Source: QHXQ01 sp045807745
Lineage (GTDB): Bacteria; Acidobacteriota; Blastocatellia; Pyrinomonadales; Pyrinomonadaceae
Assembly: GCA_045807745.1 (NCBI GenBank)
Contig: JBJMGT010000018.1
Coordinates: forward strand, 184,608-248,607
Direction: 5' to 3'
DNA: 64,000 bases
Position numbers and translations under genes: made by a program
In this document: positions 35,106 to 43,900 of the stretch, one piece after another
Numbering within the stretch: the stretch's first letter is position 1
Layout of the letters: every line of letters begins with the position of its first letter
Notes under the pieces: model-generated
The model's database searches: none
What the model was told of the DNA's origin: nothing
Seen by the model: the letters and a program-made list of their open reading frames with translations, nothing else

Positions 35106-35245
35106 GACAGTTTTGAGTTTTCAGTTTTCAGCGCCTGCGCTTCACTGTTATCGCCTAAACTCTGCTTGCACTATACTATGCTCGCGCTCAAACTATTGCC
35201 ATTGCTTGACGGCTGAAAACTGAAAACTCAAAACTGAAAACTGTC
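35106..35245. repeat. Large-loop word-repeat hairpin (unit TTTTCAG/TTTTGAG) in a divergent promoter region
   Basis: Left arm 35106-35132 (27 nt) pairs with right arm 35212-35245 (34 nt). The arms match exactly except that the right arm has one additional 7-nt unit (TGAAAAC). The loop is 79 nt. It lies between the divergent DUF2231 and pta genes; the right arm ends 4 nt before the pta ATG. Confidence 0.85.
35148..35177 (+). promoter_or_regulatory. Possible pta promoter inside the hairpin loop
   Basis: TTATCG (35148-35153) and TATACT (35172-35177), spacer 18 nt, within the 79-nt loop of the word-repeat hairpin. The -10 is good and the -35 is weak. Confidence 0.35.
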
Positions 35246-35249
35246 TTCC

Positions 35250-36263
35250 ATGTCCATTCTTGAACAGATACGGCGACGGGCGGCGGCCGACCCGCAGCGC
35301 ATCGTGTTGCCTGAAGGTGAAGACCCGCGCACGGTGGCGGCGGCCGGGATTTGCGCGCGCGAAAAGTTGGCGCGCATTACATTGCTCGGCGACGAAGAGA
35401 AGATTCGCGCGCTGGCGCGCGCGACGGGCGCGGATTTAGGCAGCGTCGAAGTGATCGACCATCGGCGCGCGGCCGATTTCGACAAGGTGGCGGCGCTCTA
35501 TCACGAGTTGCGCCGCGCGAAGGGCTTGATGCCGGACGAGGCGCGCTTCGCCATCGCAGACCCGCTCTACTATGGCAACCTGCTGGTGCGGATGAACCGC
35601 GCGGACGGCTCGGTCGCGGGCGCGACCAACACGACGGCGCACACCGTCCGCGCCGCGCTCCAATGCGTCGGCGTGCGCCCCGGTTTCAAGCTCGTCTCCA
35701 GTTTCTTTCTCATGGTCGCACCCGACCCACAGTTCGGCGCAGACGGCGCAATGATCTACGCAGACTGCGGTGTGGTCATAGATCCTTCGTCGGTCGAATT
35801 GGCCGAGATCGCTCTCGCCTCGGCCGACTCTTGCCGCGCGCTGCTTGATGTCGAACCGCGCGTGGCTCTGCTCTCGTTCTCAACGAAGGGGAGCGCCGAG
35901 CATAAGCTGATTGATAAAGTGGTCGAGGCCACGCGCACGGTGCGCGCGCGCGCGCCGGAGTTGATCGTGGACGGCGAGTTGCAAGCTGATGCGGCCCTTG
36001 TGCCCAAGGTCGCGGACTCGAAAGCGCCCGGCTCGCCCGTCGGGGGCCGGGCCAACGTGCTCATCTTCCCAGACCTGCAAGCGGGCAACATCGCTTACAA
36101 GCTGACCGAGCGGTTGGCGGGTGCGACCGCCATCGGCCCCATCCTGCAAGGTTTAGATAAGCCCTGCAACGATCTCTCGCGCGGCTGTAAGGCCGAGGAC
36201 ATCGTGGACGCGGTCGCCATCACCGCCGTGCAGGCGCAGGCGCGCAAAGCGCAGGGCCAATGA
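35250..36263 (+). CDS. pta: Phosphate acetyltransferase
   Basis: A 337-residue enzyme that interconverts acetyl-CoA and acetyl phosphate. RIVLPEGEDPRTVAAAG, ARITLLGDE, LYYGNLLVRMNRADGSVAG and FLMVAPDPQFGADGAMIYAD are standard PTA motifs, along with SFSTKGSAEHKLIDKV and PGSPVGGRANVLIFPDLQAGN near the C-terminus. It is the short single-domain form. There is no clear ribosome binding site because the start codon abuts a word-repeat hairpin. An acetate kinase gene is not adjacent. Confidence 0.95.
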   Translation: MSILEQIRRRAAADPQRIVLPEGEDPRTVAAAGICAREKLARITLLGDEEKIRALARATGADLGSVEVIDHRRAADFDKVAALYHELRRAKGLMPDEARFAIADPLYYGNLLVRMNRADGSVAGATNTTAHTVRAALQCVGVRPGFKLVSSFFLMVAPDPQFGADGAMIYADCGVVIDPSSVELAEIALASADSCRALLDVEPRVALLSFSTKGSAEHKLIDKVVEATRTVRARAPELIVDGELQADAALVPKVADSKAPGSPVGGRANVLIFPDLQAGNIAYKLTERLAGATAIGPILQGLDKPCNDLSRGCKAEDIVDAVAITAVQAQARKAQGQ

Positions 36264-36293
36264 AGAAAGCCATCAAGACAAGGAAGAAACGAT

Positions 36294-36357
36294 GAACGCG
36301 GAACGCGGAATGGTGAATGAAAAACAGTTCATCGTTCATCGTTCTGACTTCTGCGTT
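36294..36357. repeat. Degenerate word-repeat hairpin after pta
   Basis: The left side is tandem GAACGCG/GAATG words (36294-36321) and the right side is TTCATCG repeats running into CTGCGTTTC (36328-36357). The two sides pair only partly, but the build (short tandem words facing their complements in an intergenic gap) is the same as in the better hairpins. Confidence 0.5.
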
Positions 36358-36431
36358 TCTCTGGTGGTTAATCTTTCGCGCGGGCAACGCGCGGCACGTG
36401 CTCAGGGCATCAGAGTAGTATCGTTTTACCA

Positions 36432-37691
36432 ATGCCGGTTGTTTCGGGAGTCTCGGCTATGTTTTCATGCCCACGTCTAATCGTCTTCAGTGCCCTCGTC
36501 CTGTTGCTCGCCTGCGCGCCGCTGCGCGCGCAATCGGGGCGCGCGCGCCCTACCCCGACGCCCGATCCGGATCAGATCAGGGTCTATACGGAAGAGGTGC
36601 GCATCCCTCTGTTCGCGCGCGATCAGTACGGGCGCTTTGATCCGACGCTTGAGCGCGACGACATCGTGGTGCTCGAAGACAACGTGCCGCAGCAGGTGCG
36701 CAGCATCAAACGCATCCCGGCGAGCGTCATGCTCGTGCTCGGCACGGGCGGCGAGTTGAACCCGGCGCAGCGCACGAGCAACACGCGCAAGGCCGCGCTC
36801 AGCCTCGTCGCGGGCTTGCGGCCGGGCGACGCGGTCGCCGTCATGCAGTTCGACCGCAAGATCGAACTGCTTGAGCCTTGGACAACCAGCCTCGACATCG
36901 CGCACCACGCCTTGCAGACCAAACTGCACACGGGCAACGGCGCGCGCCCAGCCGAAGCCTTGCAAGCGGCCGCGCGTCTGTTCGCCGATCAGCCGATGGG
37001 CAACCGGCACATCGTGCTTGTCACCGACGGCGTGGACACACCCGGCGGGGCTGATAGTAAAGACGAACTGCTCCGCATACTCTCCGCGAGCGACGCGATC
37101 ACGATGGGCGGGCGCAACGGTTTCGCTGAGGCTATGAAGCAGTTGAACGCGGCGCAGATCACTGTGCACGTCATTAGCTACACCGCAGTGGGGCAGAAGA
37201 CGAGCAAGGAGCGCGCGAAGACCGCGAGCCAACTGCCGCCGGTCGGCAGCGTCGCATCGTCCGGCATCCCGACCGTCGGCATCAACCCGACCCAGCCGCC
37301 CACGATGAATCGCGGCACGGGCACGGGCCCCCCGACCGGCGGCGGCATCAGCTTCGACCCCAAGATGACGAAGATTCACAAAGCCTACGAGCGCGCTATG
37401 CAACGCAGCGAACAACGTCTGAAGACACTGGCCGCCGACACCGGCGGGCGCATCTGGCTGCCCGACACGGAGGAAGACTTCGTCGCCGAAGGGACGGAAG
37501 TAGCGCGCGAGATCGGCACCGAGTACGTCGTCACCTATAGCCCGAAGCGCCCGCTCGTGCACAGCGACCCTTACGAGTATCGCCGCCTGAGCGTGCTCCC
37601 GCGCCGCAGCGGTCTCATCCTGCGCGGGCGGCGCGGCTACATCGCGGCGGCCGCCCAACGCGAACCCACCGCCAAGAACAACACACAATAA
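36432..37691 (+). CDS. Exported VWA-domain protein of the Acidobacteria-type VWFA-related family
   Basis: A 419-residue protein. A hydrophobic signal segment (LIVFSALVLLLACAPLRA) follows the N-terminus; ATG at 36432 or 36459 are both possible starts. The N-terminal part (YTEEVRIPLFARDQYGRFDPTL) is the short beta domain before the von Willebrand A fold in this family (LTxDDIVVLEDNVPQQV pattern). The VWA core spans about residues 98-240 (SVMLVLGTGGELN, IVLVTDGVDTPGGADS). The MIDAS DxSxS is modified to GTGGE, so metal binding may be altered. It is probably periplasmic and protein-binding. Confidence 0.8.
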   Translation: MPVVSGVSAMFSCPRLIVFSALVLLLACAPLRAQSGRARPTPTPDPDQIRVYTEEVRIPLFARDQYGRFDPTLERDDIVVLEDNVPQQVRSIKRIPASVMLVLGTGGELNPAQRTSNTRKAALSLVAGLRPGDAVAVMQFDRKIELLEPWTTSLDIAHHALQTKLHTGNGARPAEALQAAARLFADQPMGNRHIVLVTDGVDTPGGADSKDELLRILSASDAITMGGRNGFAEAMKQLNAAQITVHVISYTAVGQKTSKERAKTASQLPPVGSVASSGIPTVGINPTQPPTMNRGTGTGPPTGGGISFDPKMTKIHKAYERAMQRSEQRLKTLAADTGGRIWLPDTEEDFVAEGTEVAREIGTEYVVTYSPKRPLVHSDPYEYRRLSVLPRRSGLILRGRRGYIAAAAQREPTAKNNTQ

Positions 37692-37701
37692 AGGCGCACG
37701 G

Positions 37702-37731
37702 TTGACGACCCCGCGCGCCTGCCTCTATCAT
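37702..37731 (+). promoter_or_regulatory. Promoter of tRNA-Leu
   Basis: TTGACG (37702-37707) and TATCAT (37726-37731) with an 18-nt spacer, ending 14 nt before the mature tRNA. Confidence 0.6.
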
Positions 37732-37745
37732 GCTCCAGCACACAC

Positions 37746-37829
37746 GCCGGAGTGATGAAATTGGTATACATAGCAGACTCAAAATCTGCCGTCCGCAAGG
37801 GCATGGGGGTTCGACTCCCCCCTCCGGCA
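37746..37829 (+). tRNA. tRNA-Leu (anticodon CAA)
   Basis: The acceptor stem GCCGGAG pairs with CTCCGGC, with A as discriminator. The anticodon arm is GCAGA-CTCAAAA-TCTGC, which gives anticodon CAA (reads UUG). A long variable arm (CGTCCGCAAGGGCAT region) marks a class II tRNA. The T arm is GGGGG-TTCGACT-CCCCC. CCA is not encoded. Confidence 0.93.
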
Positions 37830-38176
37830 TAAATGGCACTCTAGTTCGCCAAGGGCGTGTGGGTTCAACTCCCTCAACCGGTATAAAGTTTTCCATACAA
37901 ATTAAAACTGCCGCCTTCGCTCCTCATTTCAATAAAAATGTAACCAGCCAGTGCAGCCGTTCGTCTTAAGGGGCATGACCGCTGTTTGGCGCTGCTTTGC
38001 GTGATTGCCCATCCGGTGAAGCAGGGCTTGGTCGGACTCCTCAGCAGCGGCAGATGGTGGGCGCTTCGGACCCGATGCGAGGCAGTAATTTCCCCGTAAC
38101 TTTTAGACATACGAGGGCAGGGTGCGGTAGTAATCCGTCTGCCAACAATTTCCAAGCTTGAAGGAGCCTAAAGAAG
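37830..38176. other. Intergenic region after tRNA-Leu
   Basis: Apart from the tRNA-like remnant listed separately, this 347-bp stretch shows no gene, no clear terminator and no strong promoter. The ribosome binding site of the next gene (GAAGGAG) is at its end. Confidence 0.5.
37847..37883 (+). pseudogene. Degenerate 3' half of a tRNA-Leu
   Basis: CGCCAAGGGCGTGTGGGTTCAACTCCCTCAACCGGTA aligns with the variable arm, T arm and acceptor 3' strand of the upstream tRNA-Leu (CGCAAGGGCATGGGGGTTCGACTCCCCCCTCCGGCA), with about ten differences. It starts 18 nt after the tRNA and has no 5' half. Such partial 3' copies arise from duplication or from tRNA-targeted integration. Confidence 0.6.
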
Positions 38177-38749
38177 ATGATGAGAAGACTTTTAGTTGGC
38201 GCTATGACCGGCGTGCTGCTGGTTGGATTCTGGGCGGTGAGCGCAGCCCCCGCGCCGACCAATTTTGCCGGCACGTGGGCGCTCGATAAGGCGAAGAGCA
38301 AAGACTTGCCGCCCCAGATGGAGAACATCAAGACGCTCACGCTGACGGTCACACAGGACGCGCAGCAGCTTACGACCGACACCAAGGTTGAGCGTAACGA
38401 AAACGCGGAAGCCGCCGCCCCCGGTGGTGGCCCCGGCGGTGGTGGCGGCGGACGCAGAGGCGGCGGCATGATGGGGCCGCAGAACGTCGCTTATAAGCTC
38501 GACGGGTCGGAGGCGACGCTGGACGCGGGCGGGCGCGGCACGGCCACGGCCAAAGCTGAATGGCAGAACGGCGGGAAGACTCTGAAGTTGACGACCAAGC
38601 GTACGTTCGACTTTCAGGGCAACTCGGTGACGACGACGAACACGGAAGTCTGGGACTTGTCGAGCGACGGCAAGACGCTCACCATCCAGCGCACCAGCGA
38701 GTCGCCGCGCGGCACGCAGAGTTCCACGCTGGTCTACAACAAGCAGTAA
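38177..38749 (+). CDS. Secreted protein with glycine-rich linker
   Basis: A 190-residue protein with a signal peptide (LVGAMTGVLLVGFWAVSA). Residues 28-76 (NFAGTWALDKAKSKDLPP) and 100-190 are beta-rich and look like two halves of a lipocalin-like or similar small barrel, separated by a flexible linker of Gly, Pro and Arg (near 78-97). The phrase GTWALDKAKS is common to exported proteins of unknown role in Acidobacteriota and related groups. GAAGGAG lies upstream. It has a strong terminator and seems to be a single-gene unit. Confidence 0.7.
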   Translation: MMRRLLVGAMTGVLLVGFWAVSAAPAPTNFAGTWALDKAKSKDLPPQMENIKTLTLTVTQDAQQLTTDTKVERNENAEAAAPGGGPGGGGGGRRGGGMMGPQNVAYKLDGSEATLDAGGRGTATAKAEWQNGGKTLKLTTKRTFDFQGNSVTTTNTEVWDLSSDGKTLTIQRTSESPRGTQSSTLVYNKQ

Positions 38750-38767
38750 GGGTAGTAATAAGTGGAA

Positions 38768-38807
38768 AGCGGCCGGACTTCGCATGCGAAGTCCGGCCGC
38801 TCTTTTT
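38768..38807 (+). terminator. Strong intrinsic terminator of the 38177 gene
   Basis: A 15-bp perfect stem (38768-38782 with 38787-38801, arm AGCGGCCGGACTTCG) with a 4-nt CATG loop, followed by CTTTTT. Confidence 0.9.
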
Positions 38808-38829
38808 ATGATGCCCTCTCAGGTAAAGA

Positions 38830-40779
38830 TTAAGCAATAGAGATACGCCCCGTGCTTATCATTTCTACTACTCGTTGGAGCATTATGATTTGAATAATAT
38901 GTGCATCGCCATCACGACGAAGAAGATGTGTCACTCCTGGGTATTTACGTTCCTCTAGATTGTGCTTAGTAATTTCCTCAATGGTGTAACCACGAAATGA
39001 ATGGATATTAATAACTCCCCAACATACGCAAATATCTATATGACTAAAATCTTTCCGCGTATCTGCGTCCGGTCTTCCACCTAACTCATTTACTAATGCG
39101 TCTAAATTATTTTTAAATTCCAAGGTCAAATATCGTGTGTCGAATGCCTCTTTATCACCTAAAATATAGGGCGTTACTCCTAGTGGATTATCATCAGAAG
39201 CACGGTACTGCAAACCAGTCGTGTTTTTGGGACAATCGTACTTGATCAATGAGTCATACGTCTCACTCTGGCTGGTGGCGAACACCTGAAGCCCCGGGAA
39301 AACCCCTTTAGCTGATAACTGATGGAACAGGCCTATAACATCCTGCTCTGAAAGCGGTTCACTCTGATATGTAAGTGGCGGAATATTGAGCGGTTTGCTG
39401 CGAGCGTGAAGTTGGACATTGAATAGCCAATCTTGGTGATTCTTTTCAACTTCTCGCTGCCCAGGTGTCGGAGCATCTCCTGCAGGCTTTAGAAATAGCC
39501 TTTGCTTCGCTATATATTGTAACGCCCGATCAGCCGCACGCTTAGCAAGATCAATCACTTCCTCTTGAACTGTCTTACGACCTTGGTCTGGTTTAGCATT
39601 ATCAAAATGTACTAATGTAAATAAACTCGGAGCAAGGTTAGTATAACGAGTAGGTTCAATATCAAACACATCCGCTAACCTTTGCCGATTCACGCCAATT
39701 ATCAAACCGGGTGAGAGAAATCGGCGACTCACGCCTCCGGCTAATTCTTGATTAATTTGTGTCCAAAGAATTGAACTATAGGGAAAGAAGGCATATAGGA
39801 CAGGATTGTATTTCTCTAACTCATTGGCGAAGTCGCTTTTTTGCTCCTTAGTTAGCTCAGAATAAATTCTGTCTTTGTCCCAGACGAGAAAAACCCCATC
39901 TTGCCTAAGGGATTCGACAGGAATATCTGTAGTCTCGCTGTGCTTTGCGTAATATGCTGGCACATTCAAGAAGCGAAAATCAGGTTGACGCTGTACAAGA
40001 TGTGGTAACAAGAATGTAGAATCAATTGTGAACTTATGAAGTTCCCCTCCACTATCTGTAACAGTCAAAGAAACCTCTATATCAAGTAAGGGTTCTTGCG
40101 ATAGCGTGATCTGACCAATTGCAGTTCTGGTTCGCAGAATAACGCCCCATGTCTCCGGGTGAGCAGATAGTAATGATAACTTTTTAGGTCGGGTCTTAGG
40201 GGATAGCTGGACTTTTATGTAAGTTCCTCGCTCATAAGAGTCGAGAGGACTTTGACTCTCATCTTCGACAATAAGCGCAGGTTCACTTCGTTCGCCGTTC
40301 GCCCATGATAAAGCATATTGCATTCGGCCCTTTGTTAAATCTCCATCTTGTTTCTTTGTATGTAAAAGGATGTCATCTGTGCCATAGGCTAGAAAGGTAA
40401 GTCCAACACCTTTATAACCACGATAGGTATATTTTCCACGCTTTTGATTTATCTGGTTGTCAGCTTTGAAGGATGCGCTGGGTGCGAAAGCTTCTACAGC
40501 CTGAGCCGAAGTCATACCAACCCCTGTGTCTAATATACTAATCCAGTTATCTTGGAGATTGACACGGACTTGTATCAGATAAGGCTCAGGAAGGTTGCAG
40601 AGATATGCATCTTCGATAGCGTCAACCGAGTTTTGTACTAATTCAGCTAATACATCGTAGTTACTATTATAGCTTTCTAAGATACCTTTAACGGTGCGGC
40701 GTTGGATTTCTTGATTAAGGATAGCCTTATCAAGAGGATTTACAGGAAAGGTAATTTGATCAATTGTTACTGAAGACAT
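38830..40779 (-). CDS. Low-GC GHKL ATPase with possible C-terminal nuclease-like domain (MORC-like)
   Basis: A 649-residue protein whose base composition is far more AT-rich than the rest of the window. Residues 1-230 carry a GHKL ATPase: N box LAELVQNSVDAIEDA (E46, N50, D53), ILDTGVGM (D84, G86, G88) and the lid motif GYKGVGLTFLAYGTDD (121-136). This order matches MutL/MORC/Hsp90-type ATPases, not histidine kinases. The C-terminal ~110 residues contain LTLEFKNNLDAL (E554, K556), with aspartates D542 and D547 just before and a hydrophobic strand HIDICVCWGV after it, which fits a PD-(D/E)XK nuclease-like core. Proteins of this kind occur in defence contexts. The upstream gap is also AT-rich, so it looks like a recently gained cargo gene. 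Confidence 0.7.
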   Translation of the reverse strand: MSSVTIDQITFPVNPLDKAILNQEIQRRTVKGILESYNSNYDVLAELVQNSVDAIEDAYLCNLPEPYLIQVRVNLQDNWISILDTGVGMTSAQAVEAFAPSASFKADNQINQKRGKYTYRGYKGVGLTFLAYGTDDILLHTKKQDGDLTKGRMQYALSWANGERSEPALIVEDESQSPLDSYERGTYIKVQLSPKTRPKKLSLLSAHPETWGVILRTRTAIGQITLSQEPLLDIEVSLTVTDSGGELHKFTIDSTFLLPHLVQRQPDFRFLNVPAYYAKHSETTDIPVESLRQDGVFLVWDKDRIYSELTKEQKSDFANELEKYNPVLYAFFPYSSILWTQINQELAGGVSRRFLSPGLIIGVNRQRLADVFDIEPTRYTNLAPSLFTLVHFDNAKPDQGRKTVQEEVIDLAKRAADRALQYIAKQRLFLKPAGDAPTPGQREVEKNHQDWLFNVQLHARSKPLNIPPLTYQSEPLSEQDVIGLFHQLSAKGVFPGLQVFATSQSETYDSLIKYDCPKNTTGLQYRASDDNPLGVTPYILGDKEAFDTRYLTLEFKNNLDALVNELGGRPDADTRKDFSHIDICVCWGVINIHSFRGYTIEEITKHNLEERKYPGVTHLLRRDGDAHIIQIIMLQRVVEMISTGRISIA

Positions 40780-40909
40780 GCGACGCTACCTCAATAACAT
40801 AATTTATCTCATCTTAACAGGAATAGATTAGGCGCGCTATAGCAAACTATATAACTCCATAGTTAATAATAGGAAATGATTCAACAATTACCTTGGTCAA
40901 TTAGATTCT

Positions 40910-40946
40910 AAATAAATAGTGAGGGCTTCGGTCTTGAAGCCCTCAC
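40910..40946 (-). terminator. Intrinsic terminator of the PPDK gene
   Basis: An 11-bp perfect stem (arm GTGAGGGCTTC, 40919-40929 with 40936-40946) and a 6-nt loop. In the minus direction it is followed by TATTTATTT. It lies 30 nt after the ppdK stop codon. Confidence 0.8.
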
Positions 40947-40976
40947 CTCCGCTCGGTATCTGGAACAGTCATTTTT

Positions 40977-43900
40977 TCACTTGTCAGTCTCGGCTGTGTT
41001 ATTGGCCTCAAGCGATGCTTGCGCCGCCGCTAGCCGCGCGACCGGCACGCGGAAGGGCGAACAACTCACATAATCAAGTCCGATCTCGTTGCAGAAGGCG
41101 ATGGAGTGTGGCTCGCCGCCGTGCTCGCCGCAGATGCCGACCTTGAGTCCGGGCTTCGCCTGTCGACCGCGCTCCGTGCCCGTGCGGACAAGCTCGCCCA
41201 CGCCTTCGCGGTCAAGCACTTGAAAGGGATCGTCCGGCATGATTTTGTCTTCGACATACTTCGAGAGGAAGCGCCCCGAATCGTCGCGCGACAGGCCAAA
41301 CGTGGTCTGCGTCAGATCGTTTGTGCCGAACGAGAAGAAGTCCGCGTGCGCGGCGATCTTGTCGGCGGTCAACGCGGCGCGCGGCAACTCGATCATCGTG
41401 CCGACCGTGTAAGGCAGCGCCATCCCGTGCTCGCCCAAGACCTGCTGCGCGACCTCGTGGATCAACTCTGACTGCCGGCGCAACTCTTCGGCGGTCGAGA
41501 CTAACGGCACCATAATCTCCGGCTGCACCTGCATGCCCTCGCCCTGCACCTGACACGCGGCCTCGAAGATGGCGCGCGTCTGCATGCGCGTCACTTCCGG
41601 GTAGATGATGCCGAGGCGGCAGCCGCGATGACCGAGCATCGGGTTCAACTCGTGTATGCGCTGCACCTGATTGAGCAAACGGCGCTTGTCCGCGATCTGA
41701 TCGAGCAGGCGATCCATGTCGCTGATCTTCTCGGCGCGTTGCAGCGACATCTTCAACTCGGACAACTCGCCCAACAACTCTTCCAGGTTCGGCAAAAATT
41801 CGTGCAGCGGCGGATCGAGCAAGCGAATGGTGACGGGCAAGCCCGCCATCGCCTGAAAGATGCCGACGAAATCTTTGCGCTGCAAAGGCAGCAACTTCTC
41901 CAACGCCTTCTCGCGCGCGCCGACACCCTCCGACAAGATCATCTCGCGCATCGCGGCCAGACGCTCATCGCCAAAGAACATGTGCTCGGTGCGACACAGC
42001 CCGATCCCTTCTGCGCCGAAATCGCGCGCCACCTTCGCGTCGTGCGGCGTGTCCGCATTGGCCCGCACACGCAGCCGGCGAAACTCGTCCGCCCACGTCA
42101 TCAACTCGCGGAAGTCCGCGCCAAGCACGGGCTGCACGGTCGGCACTTGCCCGAGAAAGACGCGCCCCGTCGAGCCGTCCACAGTGATCCACTCGCCCTT
42201 CGTCACGACCCGCCCGTTGACATTGCATTGCTGCTGCCCGTAATCGATGTTCAGCATCGACGCGCCGCACACGCACGACTTGCCCATGCCGCGCGCGACT
42301 ACAGCGGCGTGCGAGTTGGAGATCAAAACCGGCGTCAGTCGGCTGGAGAAGGCAACGTAATTTTTATCCAGTTCGGCTTCGGCACCGACCTCGAAGTTGT
42401 ACACAAGAGCTTCTTCCGCCGCCCCCACCTGCCGGCCGCGATAAGAACGTAACGGAGCATCGAGTAATGCTGCGACTTCGTGGTGGATTTCTTCCTCGCA
42501 CAAAGCCAACACGTCGCGGCGAATCTTCTCACCGCCGAACATGAGGTTGCGCTTGATGCCTTCGCGGATGTGACCCATGTAGTTGACACGCTCCACGACG
42601 TCGGCGAACAGAGCCTTGACGGACAGGCATTTCGACTCGTAGAGACGAGTCGGTATCTCCGCATTGAGCCGGCGGGCGTGTTTCAGTATGTCAGCCACGC
42701 GCTCGGTGATTTGCAGCAGGAAACTATCGCGGTTGTTTGTAATCTGCGGGACAATGCCGAGCCGCAGACAGGCTAGAGTTAAGCCTTCCAGCAAAGCCCG
42801 CTTTTGCCGAGCCACTACGATTTGCAGCCGGACGGCGCTCGACTCAGTCGAATAACAACCGTCGCCGTCGGCGTAGCCGGCGAGGAACTTTAGCAGGCAG
42901 GTTTCGTCTAACGATAAAACCCAACTGCCGATATTGTCCCTAATCTCGGCCAGCCGCGCGGCCGGTGCGCGGCGGAAGCAGATGTGATCCTCAACGCTGC
43001 CGCGAATTTCACGCCCGCGCAGATGGCTCACCGTCTCGCGCCCGCGCACGTAGCTGAACGGCGTACCGAAACTGCTCGCAAACGTCTGCTCGACCGAAGA
43101 AACGAACGCGGCTTTTTCCGCCGTCGGTTTTTGGATGAACGTCACCGCGCCCTTTGTCCGGGTCAGACGGATGTAACCGTCTGCCAGCAGCGCGCCCGTC
43201 ACGTAAGCCAGATCGGGCGATGTGGCCGATTCACCCAGCGCCGGGATGCGATCAACGACCAATAGGAAATCATCATCGGCGAGCACCGCGGCCAGCCGTT
43301 TCTTAGCCAGCTTGCGATTCTGTATGACATACATCTTATGATCGGCAGTCAGGCGCAACACATTTTTGTCAGCGCGGCCGGTCTGCGACACGGCGACAGC
43401 GATCACCTCTGAGGGTTTGCGCCCGGCGGCAATGATCGGCCGCCAGACAGGCTGCAACCTGCGACTGTCGAAAGAGAGTATGCGCAGTTGCGTGCCCTGC
43501 TCGATGAGCTTAAACACCTGTTCTGCGGTCAAGAGTCCGCGCTCAGTCAAAATTCTCGTTTCGCCGGCCACACAGGTCATCCCCCCGCGTGCGGTCACGA
43601 TGGCCTGCGCGGCGACCATGCCGTGAAAGTCGTCGGGGCTGGTCTCCTGCCGCATGAGTATGACCTTCGCGCCGGCTTGCGCGAGTTCTTCCGCTTCGTC
43701 GGGGTTGAAGACGACTTGCCCTTGCGCCGCGCCGGGGCTGGCGGGCAAACCCGTCGCCAGCACAACCACATCTGCGTTCGGATCGACCGTCGGGTGGAGC
43801 AGTTGATCAAGTTGGTCGGGCGTGACGCGCTGCAAGGCCGTGGCTTTATCGATCAAGCCCTCGTGCAGCATGTCCACCGCGACTTTGACTGCCGCCGCGC

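Noticed and set aside
36477..37688. 403-codon minus-strand frame opposite the VWA gene
   Set aside because: No motifs and unlikely composition; the plus frame has a signal peptide and VWA domain.
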